This document shows, piece by piece, positions 16,832 to 24,104 of a stretch of 46,783 nucleotides of DNA. The notes under the pieces were generated by a model. That model did not search any database. It saw only the letters and a list, made by a program, of their open reading frames with translations, and was not told the origin of the DNA. This stretch comes from Bacteroidota bacterium. Lineage in GTDB: Bacteria > Bacteroidota > Bacteroidia > B-17B0 > Aurantibacillaceae. The number at the start of each line of letters is the position of its first letter. Position 1 is the stretch's first letter. The position numbers were made by a program, and so were the translations under genes. The stretch covers positions 1 through 46,783 of the forward strand of contig JAJONO010000034.1 in NCBI GenBank assembly GCA_021323535.1, written 5' to 3'.

Positions 16832-17749
16832 ATGAAAAAGTCCCTCCCCCTCCTGATCTGTCTACAGATCTTGTGCACTATTTGCAACGGTCAAATACAA
16901 AAACTCAAATACAAAGAACGGCATTTAAAACGGTTTACGGCGGAAGCCAAAACTGATATGCTTACTGTTGTTATTGAAAATGAAAAAAATCCTGAAGACG
17001 CCGCACTGGTGAATGCTGTAAAAAAGTATTGGAAGCAGGGAAAATACCAGTTCATCTCGCAACTGGAATTCACTAATCGCTTAAGAGATAAATTGATAAA
17101 GAAGGAAGATTTGTATCTCTATACTTTACGCGGACAATATAAAAACAAAAGCTACCGGATGAGCCCATATATGCTCGTAAATAACGCCGGGAAACGCAAA
17201 AAGGAATTTGGTTTTTCGTTCGCTATTGCTAATGGTGGATACGATCTTAAAGGAAGAGTGCTGGATGGTTATTACGACCTTATGGTTAAATATTTTGATC
17301 ACGAGATCGCATTGACAAAGGATCCGGAATCCCGTAAAAACCTCAAGAAGAAAAAAGATAAAGGTATCACGTTTTTTACCGATGATCCTGAAAAGCTGAA
17401 AGAAAAGAACATTCTTTTTGTGAAAGAAGTCATCAATACCGGGAAAACCAACAGTGTAAAAGAAAAGACCGAAAACTATCAGAAGAAGGAAGAGGAGATC
17501 ATCAAACGTTACCATCTTGATCCGAAAAAAGTTTACACTGTTTTCCCTGAAGATATTAATATGTCGGTTGCAAAAATGGATCAGAATGTTCTTGTATTCG
17601 ATGGAAGCGATCTCATAAACCCTGCAGATGGCTCAATTGTGGCAACCTCGTACAGGCCGCCCCGCAAAGGTCTATTGATTGCTTATTATATCGCAAATGC
17701 GGTTATTGTTGGAGGATTATTCACAGCTGGTATTTTACTTGATTTTTAA
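16832..17749 (+). CDS. Exported protein of unknown function, partner of the M48 peptidase gene
   Basis: A 305-residue protein with a signal peptide at about 1-20 (MKKSLPLLICLQILCTICNG). It is lysine-rich and mostly polar, with a single C-terminal hydrophobic span (GLLIAYYIANAVIVGGLFTAGILL) that could anchor it. I recognise no family. The next gene starts one base after its stop, so it is almost surely co-translated with the M48 peptidase and may be its cofactor or substrate adaptor; that is inference from context only. Confidence 0.75.
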   Translation: MKKSLPLLICLQILCTICNGQIQKLKYKERHLKRFTAEAKTDMLTVVIENEKNPEDAALVNAVKKYWKQGKYQFISQLEFTNRLRDKLIKKEDLYLYTLRGQYKNKSYRMSPYMLVNNAGKRKKEFGFSFAIANGGYDLKGRVLDGYYDLMVKYFDHEIALTKDPESRKNLKKKKDKGITFFTDDPEKLKEKNILFVKEVINTGKTNSVKEKTENYQKKEEEIIKRYHLDPKKVYTVFPEDINMSVAKMDQNVLVFDGSDLINPADGSIVATSYRPPRKGLLIAYYIANAVIVGGLFTAGILLDF

Positions 17750-17750
17750 C

Positions 17751-19844
17751 ATGAAACATTTTCTTATTATTTTCCTGTTAATCAGCAAGGCTGTTATTTC
17801 ACAGGTGTATAAACCAATTGAATTTCCTGCAAAGGCAGATAAAAAATATGTGATCGATCCGATTAAAGATGAAGAAAAGTACCGTAAAAAAGTACAGAAG
17901 AAAATTCCTTCAAGGTATCTGAAATCTTATACGCATGCAGTGACATATGGAAAATCGCACATGTTCAGAAATGGCGAGGTTTATATGAGTTGGGACGGAA
18001 TGGAAACTTACGTCAATAAAATACTTGATAGCATTCTTCCAGCGAATCTTGCCAGTAGAAAAATTCATGTCTATATTGGGAGAAGCAGCGAGATCAACGC
18101 CTATTGCATGTACGATGGCACAATGATCATAAATGCAGGGATGATCGCCGAAGTTAAAAACGAAGCCGCCCTGGTTGCAATTATGGGACACGAGCTCGCC
18201 CACTATTCTAAAAATCATATCCTGAATGAATATGTGAAGTCAGTAAAGAAAAAGAAAAAAGTGAAAGCCAGTAATGAGTTGAAGCTTGCCATAGAAAAAC
18301 GCGGATACGAACAAAAACTGGAACTGGAAGCTGATGCCATTGGATATGATATTGCCAAAGGAGCGAATTATGATTTAAATGAAGCCTTCAGCAACTTTGA
18401 GATATTTATCCGCGAAAAAGAATATTATAACAAACGTCAGAAGAGTGAGCTTGCAAATACCGATTCTATCCAGGTAAAAGTGGGTAAAAGCAGAATGACA
18501 GCTAACACATTGGAAAAATTGTTAAGCACGCACCCGGATGAAAAAGAAAGAAAAGACAAGCTTACGGAATACATTAAATCAAACCCTCAGACAAAAAAGA
18601 AGATTTATAAAATAGATGAGGATCTGTTCAAAGCTCTTCAAAAGCAGGCGCGTCTCGAAACCATTAATAAACTATTCGAGAACCATAATTACAAAGAATG
18701 TCTGGAGCGCGCGTTCGTTTATCATTTATTCGATCCGGCGAACACCACTTACATGTATTACATTGCAGAGTGTATCCGGAGAGAATGCCTTTTCGATTAT
18801 ACGATTAAGAAAAAAGGTTTTCTTACGTATAATATGGAGACGGCTGGTATCAATAAAGAACTTGGAATTTTGCAGGACCTTCATTACATGGTAGTGGATG
18901 AAAACCGTTACAAAGCAATAAAGGCGACCGAGCTGCTCGATAAAGCTGCTTATGAATTTAAAACCTACAGCGAAGCGTATTACTATTTTGCCGGTCTTCT
19001 TGAGAAAAGTAATTTCACAGAAGTATATTTGATGAACGCTCTTTTCGAAAACAATAAAGAGAAAATTAAAACCAATATAGATAAATACCTCGCAAGTCCC
19101 TCAGCGGAAAGAAAAGAATACGCTAAACACTATCGCGACGGCACCCTGACGAAAGTGATTGAGACAAATGACGGCGAGTTGGTTTTGGTTCCACGTGTTG
19201 ATTATTACAGTCATACAACCTCAAAGAGTCCGGGACAAGGTTTACTTTATGACTACAAATATTCGGAGATATACGGAAGCATTCTGGCTGATAAGATCTG
19301 CGATAAAATTTCTGGTGACGGAAAGATCAGAACAGTGTCGATTCCGCGCGAGACGGTGAGCAACTTTAACTCCAAGATCAGGTACGAGAATATCATGGCT
19401 ACGTCGATGCTTGCAAGTCGCGACGAAAATGAAGGTATTAATGTAGTTCATTATTATAAAGAGCTCGAGAATGAAGAATATGTAGGTAATCTGGATCTGT
19501 TCCGTTTAAGTCCGGATGTCTGGCAGTTCTTTCATGGCAATAAAATAAGAACCATCAGTTTCACAACTTTTTCTGCTCATGAGTTCAGGGCAGGGAAAAG
19601 AATGCGTTTATGGTTGCTTATTTTAGCTGTGCCAACAGCCGGCGCAACCCTTGCTTATGTTCCATTTGTGCCGGTGAGGTATGAGGAACTGGATATGTAC
19701 ACATATAATCCGAAAATGGGAGCTGTGCTTAAGAATGAGGAGTACAAAAGACGCCGTACAACTACGCGGAAATCTCATAAGTTATTCAAAAGAAGTAAAA
19801 AACATCTGGATAAGTATATCGACAACTACGACAGGAAAAAATAA
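17751..19844 (+). CDS. Secreted M48 family zinc metallopeptidase with long C-terminal extension
   Basis: A 697-residue protein. An open frame extends upstream to 17679, but the ATG at 17751 gives a clear signal peptide (MKHFLIIFLLISKAVIS) and sits one base after the previous stop. The peptidase core lies at about 85-290: HELAH at 147-151 supplies two zinc histidines and the catalytic Glu148, and ELEAD (191-195) the third ligand. About 400 further residues follow without a family I recognise; they include one hydrophobic span (MRLWLLILAVPTAGATLAYVPF) and end in a very basic tail. Secreted M48 enzymes of this sort often act in envelope protein quality control. Confidence 0.85.
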   Translation: MKHFLIIFLLISKAVISQVYKPIEFPAKADKKYVIDPIKDEEKYRKKVQKKIPSRYLKSYTHAVTYGKSHMFRNGEVYMSWDGMETYVNKILDSILPANLASRKIHVYIGRSSEINAYCMYDGTMIINAGMIAEVKNEAALVAIMGHELAHYSKNHILNEYVKSVKKKKKVKASNELKLAIEKRGYEQKLELEADAIGYDIAKGANYDLNEAFSNFEIFIREKEYYNKRQKSELANTDSIQVKVGKSRMTANTLEKLLSTHPDEKERKDKLTEYIKSNPQTKKKIYKIDEDLFKALQKQARLETINKLFENHNYKECLERAFVYHLFDPANTTYMYYIAECIRRECLFDYTIKKKGFLTYNMETAGINKELGILQDLHYMVVDENRYKAIKATELLDKAAYEFKTYSEAYYYFAGLLEKSNFTEVYLMNALFENNKEKIKTNIDKYLASPSAERKEYAKHYRDGTLTKVIETNDGELVLVPRVDYYSHTTSKSPGQGLLYDYKYSEIYGSILADKICDKISGDGKIRTVSIPRETVSNFNSKIRYENIMATSMLASRDENEGINVVHYYKELENEEYVGNLDLFRLSPDVWQFFHGNKIRTISFTTFSAHEFRAGKRMRLWLLILAVPTAGATLAYVPFVPVRYEELDMYTYNPKMGAVLKNEEYKRRRTTTRKSHKLFKRSKKHLDKYIDNYDRKK

Positions 19845-20177
19845 CCAGTGCTCGATGAACACTGCCACAAATTCTGGTTTTAGACTAAATTCGTGATCTT
19901 TTTTGCAACTTAAACCCTTTTCCCGGGGTATAAGGATTGTTGCCGGCTTCCCTCTAAATCGGATTAAGTCCCATTTTAGCATTTTTAACAATAAATTAAT
20001 CGACTAAATCATATTTTTTACCGATTAATTAAGTATATTTGCACCGGAATTTAAAAATCCACTGTAAAAAACTGAAATTCAGTGTTTTAACCCCAAAATG
20101 CTGGATAACAATAAATTAACGAAATAATAAAACGTGGAGCAGAAAACGTCTGCCTCGCACTAAAAACAAAACAAAAC
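19845..20177. other. 333 bp intergenic region before the PHA synthase genes
   Basis: No gene is visible. The left part has an imperfect inverted repeat (CACAAATT/AATTCGTG near 19870-19900) followed by a short T-run, possibly a weak terminator for the M48 gene. The right part carries the promoter box at 20034 and a leader of about 130 bp that is rich in A. Confidence 0.5.
20034..20041 (+). promoter_or_regulatory. Candidate -7 box of the phaE/phaC unit
   Basis: TATATTTG is a full match to TAnnTTTG, in an AT-rich stretch. It would give a leader of roughly 130 nt for phaE. The -33 position has a T-run (20014-20017) but no clean TTTG. Confidence 0.5.
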
Positions 20178-21524
20178 ATGAAAACAGCAAATCCTTTTAT
20201 TGACAGCATTGTAGAGACGCAAGCCAATTTTTTAAACAATTGGATGGATTCTGCAAAAAAAATGCAATCGGCATTCAGCAATGGAAATATTGCGCATGAG
20301 GGGCAAACCATTTATAAAGAGTGGTTAGATAAACAAATGAATATCTTAAACAGCATGAAGGATAATTCAGCGAATCTGTTCAGTAACAACGAAAACAACC
20401 CGCAGGAATTCTTCAAGAATTGGTTCAACCAACAATCAGGTTACGCTAAACAAATGACTGATTTTAACCAGAGCATTTACAATAGCTACGCAAGTTTCGG
20501 TAAACCAACACAAGATTACATGTCTAACTTTGGTCAGATGAACACTGCTTATACAAACATCTACAATGCATGGATGAACACATTGAACTCTTCTTACGAT
20601 ACCATGTCAAAAAACATGAATGGTACTTTTAATAAAGACGTGTTTACAAACTTTATGCAAGGTAACCAGACTTACGCTAAAATGCAGGAGTTCTTTGCTC
20701 CAATGGCTGATGCTATGCAAAAAGGTAAGTTTAACATGGATGCCTTTAAAAACTATTTCAATGCTGAAAGCTACAGCAATCTTACCAAACAAATGTTCGG
20801 TAATTTCTATAACGGAGCTTCTGTAAAAGAAGTTTACGATAACGGAATGAAACAAATGCAGAATTTCTTTACTAACCAGAATGGTTTAAGCAAAGAATAT
20901 TTCGCGCAGGTTCAGAACATGGCTAAGGAATTTCCTAACATGTTTAACGGAAATGCAACAACTTTGAAAGATTTCTACGGGCAAATGAATAATGTGTTCG
21001 GAAAAACATTTGAACCATTATTAAAACTTGCCACTCCTGGTAAAGAAAAAGATAATGTTGAAGCTACAATCGCTTTAATGGATAAAATGGCTGAATACAG
21101 CATTAAACAGGCTGAATTACAGTTGCACCTACAGAATACAACCCAGAAAAGCATTGAGAAGGTTGCAAAACAATATTCTGAAAAATATGCTAACGGTCAG
21201 GCTTTAACTCAGACTCCAAACGTACAGGAAATGTACAATGAGTGGGTAAAAACTAACGAACAGTTATTCGCTGAACTTTTTGCAAGCGACGAATTCAGCA
21301 AAGTAAAAGGCGAGGCTCTTAACTTAAGCATGGATGTTAAAAAACATTTCGAGAAACAATTCGAACAGGTGTTTGAAAATTACCCTGTAGTTTTTAAGAC
21401 CGAAGTTGAAGAGTTACAAAAAACTGTTTACGAATTAAAGAAACAAGTAAAGGAACTTCAAACGAAATTATCGATCACTACTTCTGATGATGACGATAAA
21501 AACGCGAAGAACCGCAAAAAATAA
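20178..21524 (+). CDS. phaE: PHA synthase class III subunit PhaE-like
   Basis: A 448-residue soluble protein rich in Asn, Gln, Met, Phe and Lys. It has the WxxxxxKMQ and YKEWLDKQMN start, the FFxPMxDAMQKGKFNMDAFKN middle, and a C-terminal heptad coiled coil (EELQKTVYELKKQVKELQTK) of the PhaE family. PhaE is the non-catalytic partner of PhaC in class III polyhydroxyalkanoate synthases. At 448 residues it is longer than the roughly 350-residue PhaE of purple sulfur bacteria; the middle holds repeated F-x-N/Q-x-Y segments. The catalytic gene follows after a terminator-containing gap. Identification rests on its composition and the phaC neighbour. Confidence 0.8.
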   Translation: MKTANPFIDSIVETQANFLNNWMDSAKKMQSAFSNGNIAHEGQTIYKEWLDKQMNILNSMKDNSANLFSNNENNPQEFFKNWFNQQSGYAKQMTDFNQSIYNSYASFGKPTQDYMSNFGQMNTAYTNIYNAWMNTLNSSYDTMSKNMNGTFNKDVFTNFMQGNQTYAKMQEFFAPMADAMQKGKFNMDAFKNYFNAESYSNLTKQMFGNFYNGASVKEVYDNGMKQMQNFFTNQNGLSKEYFAQVQNMAKEFPNMFNGNATTLKDFYGQMNNVFGKTFEPLLKLATPGKEKDNVEATIALMDKMAEYSIKQAELQLHLQNTTQKSIEKVAKQYSEKYANGQALTQTPNVQEMYNEWVKTNEQLFAELFASDEFSKVKGEALNLSMDVKKHFEKQFEQVFENYPVVFKTEVEELQKTVYELKKQVKELQTKLSITTSDDDDKNAKNRKK

Positions 21525-21587
21525 TTGAAGATCTCTTTAAATCGCCCCAATCGAGATTTAAGGAGATTCTTATAGCTAAGAACCCTG

Positions 21588-21628
21588 AAGGCCGTCCGTT
21601 TTATGTGTTTGTAGGACGGCCTTTTTAT
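21588..21628 (+). terminator. Rho-independent terminator between phaE and phaC
   Basis: AAGGCCGTCC (21588-21597) pairs perfectly with GGACGGCCTT (21614-21623) and is followed by T's. This is a strong GC hairpin. It implies that phaC is at least partly expressed from its own promoter, or that only part of the transcripts read through. Confidence 0.85.
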
Positions 21629-21744
21629 TTCCCCCAATTAGTCATACGCTTACGAAATGAGCGCAAATGACAGGTTTGAAGCGACAAAAAATTAGTAATT
21701 AAAAAACAGAATATTTATTTTTAATACACTAAACTACCCCGATC

Positions 21745-22794
21745 ATGGAAACCAACATGCTACGAGAAATGACTGAAATGGGTCAGAAGATCCTTAAAAG
21801 TTACGACACTCTTAAAGAAATTAAGGATGTTGAAATTGCTACCACTCCTAAAACCGAAGTTTATAAGGAAGATAAATTAACCCTATACCGTTACGATCGC
21901 GACACCGAAGCAACTTACAAAACTCCTGTTCTCATCGTTTACGCATTGGTGAACACTTACAAAATGCTCGACCTTCAGCCGGATAGAAGTTATATTAAGA
22001 ATCTTCTTAATGCCGGAATGGATGTTTACCTGATCGATTGGGGTTATCCTTCTAAAGGCGATCGTTACCTGAGCATTGACGATTACGTAAATGGTTACAT
22101 CAATAATTGTGTGGATCATATTCGCAAAAAACACCGTATCGAAAAAGTAAATATTCTCAGTATCTGCCAGGGCGGAACGCTTAGTGTTATTTACTCTTCA
22201 TTATATCCGAATAAAGTAAAGAATTTAGTAACACACGTTACACCAATCGATTTTACAACGAACGATGGTTTACTTTTCCGCTGGAGCAAAGACATGGATT
22301 TTGATAAACTGGTAGACGCGAATCACGGCTTAATTCCGGGCGAATTTTTAAACCAGGGATTTGATATGCTAAAACCAATGATGAAGGTGCAGAAACAGCA
22401 GGCCCTTGCTAATTCATTGGAAGATAAAGACAAACTCATGAACTTCCTGCGCATGGAAAAATGGATCGGTGAAAGTCCCGCTCAGGCCGGAGAATGTTTC
22501 CGTCAGTTTATGAAAGAACTTTACCAGCAGAATAAATTAGCGAAAGGCGAACTCGAGGTGGGAGGCAAAAAAGTAAATCTTAAAAATCTTACTTCACCGC
22601 TCTTAAATATTTATGCAACGGAAGATCATCTTGTTCCGCCTGCAGCAACAATTCCGCTGAATGATTTAGTTGGAAGTACGGATAAAGAACTCTACAGCTT
22701 TAAAGGCGGACATATCGGCGTTTTCGTTGGTGGAAAATCACAGAAAGAATTAGCACCTGCGGTAACGGAGTGGTTAAAGAAAAGAGATAAATAG
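21745..22794 (+). CDS. phaC: Class III-type polyhydroxyalkanoate synthase catalytic subunit PhaC
   Basis: A 349-residue alpha/beta-hydrolase-fold polymerase that builds polyhydroxyalkanoate from hydroxyacyl-CoA. The lipase-like box is SICQGG with the nucleophile Cys141 in place of serine; Asp294 (ATEDHLVPP) and His323 (GGHIGVFVGG) complete the triad. DWGYPSKGDRYLSIDDYV is the highly conserved PhaC stretch. The short length and the PhaE partner point to class III. PHA granules serve as carbon stores. PHA synthases are uncommon in Bacteroidota. The accessory island begins about 30 bp after the stop codon. Confidence 0.95.
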   Translation: METNMLREMTEMGQKILKSYDTLKEIKDVEIATTPKTEVYKEDKLTLYRYDRDTEATYKTPVLIVYALVNTYKMLDLQPDRSYIKNLLNAGMDVYLIDWGYPSKGDRYLSIDDYVNGYINNCVDHIRKKHRIEKVNILSICQGGTLSVIYSSLYPNKVKNLVTHVTPIDFTTNDGLLFRWSKDMDFDKLVDANHGLIPGEFLNQGFDMLKPMMKVQKQQALANSLEDKDKLMNFLRMEKWIGESPAQAGECFRQFMKELYQQNKLAKGELEVGGKKVNLKNLTSPLLNIYATEDHLVPPAATIPLNDLVGSTDKELYSFKGGHIGVFVGGKSQKELAPAVTEWLKKRDK

Positions 22795-22820
22795 AACTCA
22801 AAATTCGATAAAATAAAAAA

Positions 22821-22900
22821 GCCTTGAAATTTTTGGGAATTAAGTACCAGCTTCACCAAGCTTTAAACATTAAGAAGGGCTCAAATTGAGCCCCTTTTTT
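22821..22900 (+). repeat. Left boundary repeat of the island, with terminator
   Basis: The core GGGAATTAAGTACCAGC (22835-22851) is identical to the minus-strand core at 34008-34024. Flanking parts also match with few changes (CACCAAG, then TTAA and a G-rich hairpin). The inner end is a terminator hairpin, GGGCTC (22877-22882) with GAGCCC (22888-22893), followed by TTTTTT. This copy lies just after phaC and would end its transcript. Confidence 0.8.
22875..22900 (+). terminator. Rho-independent terminator after phaC
   Basis: GGGCTC-AAATT-GAGCCC followed by C and six T's, reading from phaC into the island. It forms the inner end of the left boundary repeat. Confidence 0.85.
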
Positions 22901-23019
22901 ATTAAAATAAATTGAGTTAAGACGAAAATAAAGTGATATACATAAATTTTAGGTAAATAAGCTCCTTAGCAGGAGTGTTTTATACACCTACGGCAAATGG
23001 CCTTGCTTCGAATGGAAGC

Positions 23020-23109
23020 TTAGTTAGCGTTGGCCTTTGGCTTCTTAGTCGCTTCTGCGATTACGACAACCGCAGCGAGAGCGAGAGCTATAGTTAGTGC
23101 TGTTTTCAT
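23020..23109 (-). CDS. 29-residue hydrophobic peptide
   Basis: A small frame with an ATG at 23107-23109 and a TAA at 23020-23022. It encodes a hydrophobic segment MKTALTIALALAAVVVIA followed by a short basic tail (TKKPKANAN). It runs opposite to the neighbouring membrane protein gene. A hairpin CTCCT-TAGC-AGGAG lies just beyond its stop at about 22962-22975. The codons fit a designed hydrophobic-then-basic peptide and not a random frame. It could be a membrane-active toxin-like peptide, a small regulator or an orphan signal sequence. No family is recognised. Confidence 0.4.
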   Translation of the reverse strand: MKTALTIALALAAVVVIAEATKKPKANAN

Positions 23110-23230
23110 TAATACCAATTTACAAAATTCCTTTCAACCTGACAAGAAAGTAATTAACTGCAACTGCACAGTTGTTAACATGTCAGAGTCAAGGCTAAAG
23201 AATATCATATTTTTGAAGGAAGTTATAAAA

Positions 23231-24025
23231 ATGCAACAAGATTCACAGACACCAATAGAAGAATTCATAGAATTTAACTTTGAGACGATGCTCAAGGCCA
23301 TTCCTTTGATTGTTGGCTTTTTTATCATATGTGGCTCCTTGTATCTCGAAACATATTACAGTTGCTTCCAAATTAATATTTTTAATTACCTCGATACCTC
23401 TGAGATTCTGACTGCATTCCTTTACTTGACCCAGGAACTGATTTTTGTTTTTGCTATAGCCGCTGGATATACATTAGTCATCAAAGCGATAAACTGGTTG
23501 GATAAGAAATTTAAAAAGTCAAAGCCAGAAGTTCAAAAACCAAGCGGCTTTGTAAGCAATATTGATACAATTTCATTTGGTATGATTTTGGTTGCCTTAC
23601 TTATTTGTCTATTTTACATTTATAAATCATTTACAATTCAAATTGATTCAAAATATATAATAAAGAACAGGGACTGGATGCGATATGTACTGTGGTTTTT
23701 CACAATCATAGGGACTCTTATTTTAACACGACAAGTTGAAAAAGACAGGAAAAAAGGCGTAAGAAGCATAATCTATTTTTCTCTCTTGTTTTTTGTGTCG
23801 TTTTCAGTGAGTAGTGCTGTAAGTAAAATTGAATCAACAGTCAATAATGTTGACTTAAGCGCAATGGTCATAAGAGATAAAGACACATTACGAACCACAA
23901 ACAATTATGTATACGTGGGAAGAACAAATAATTATGTTTTCTTTTTCGAAACGGATAAGAAGATTGCCGATGTAATTCCGCAAGGCGTAATAAAACAGAT
24001 TACATTTAGATATACGAGGCCGTAA
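23231..24025 (+). CDS. Multi-span membrane protein of unknown function
   Basis: A 264-residue protein with about five hydrophobic spans (AIPLIVGFFIICGSLYLE; AFLYLTQELIFVFAIAAGY; ISFGMILVALLICLFYIY; YVLWFFTIIGTLIL; IIYFSLLFFVSFSVSSA) and a C-terminal polar domain of about 60 residues. The frame is open to 23030, but that part antisense-overlaps the small peptide gene. I choose the ATG at 23231 because a purine-rich site (GAAGGAAG) and a TATTTTTG box (23208-23215) precede it. No family is recognised. It converges with the KAP gene at a shared terminator. Confidence 0.7.
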   Translation: MQQDSQTPIEEFIEFNFETMLKAIPLIVGFFIICGSLYLETYYSCFQINIFNYLDTSEILTAFLYLTQELIFVFAIAAGYTLVIKAINWLDKKFKKSKPEVQKPSGFVSNIDTISFGMILVALLICLFYIYKSFTIQIDSKYIIKNRDWMRYVLWFFTIIGTLILTRQVEKDRKKGVRSIIYFSLLFFVSFSVSSAVSKIESTVNNVDLSAMVIRDKDTLRTTNNYVYVGRTNNYVFFFETDKKIADVIPQGVIKQITFRYTRP

Positions 24026-24076
24026 ACCAGAACAAAATCAATATCTGCAATTAAGGTCTGAAATCGTAAGAAACAG

Positions 24077-24104
24077 AAAAAGGAGCTCATTTGAACTCCT
24101 TTTT
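24077..24104. terminator. Bidirectional terminator between membrane protein and KAP genes
   Basis: AAAAAGGAG and CTCCTTTTT form a perfect 9 bp stem that ends in T's on both strands. It serves both convergent genes, and the stop codon of the KAP gene lies inside its loop. Confidence 0.75.

Noticed and set aside
17679-17750. Longer N-terminus for the M48 peptidase
   Set aside because: It overlaps the preceding gene in another frame, and the ATG at 17751 gives a clear signal peptide.
23030-23230. Longer N-terminus for the membrane protein
   Set aside because: It would run antisense across the 29-residue peptide gene and lacks a ribosome site; the ATG at 23231 has one.
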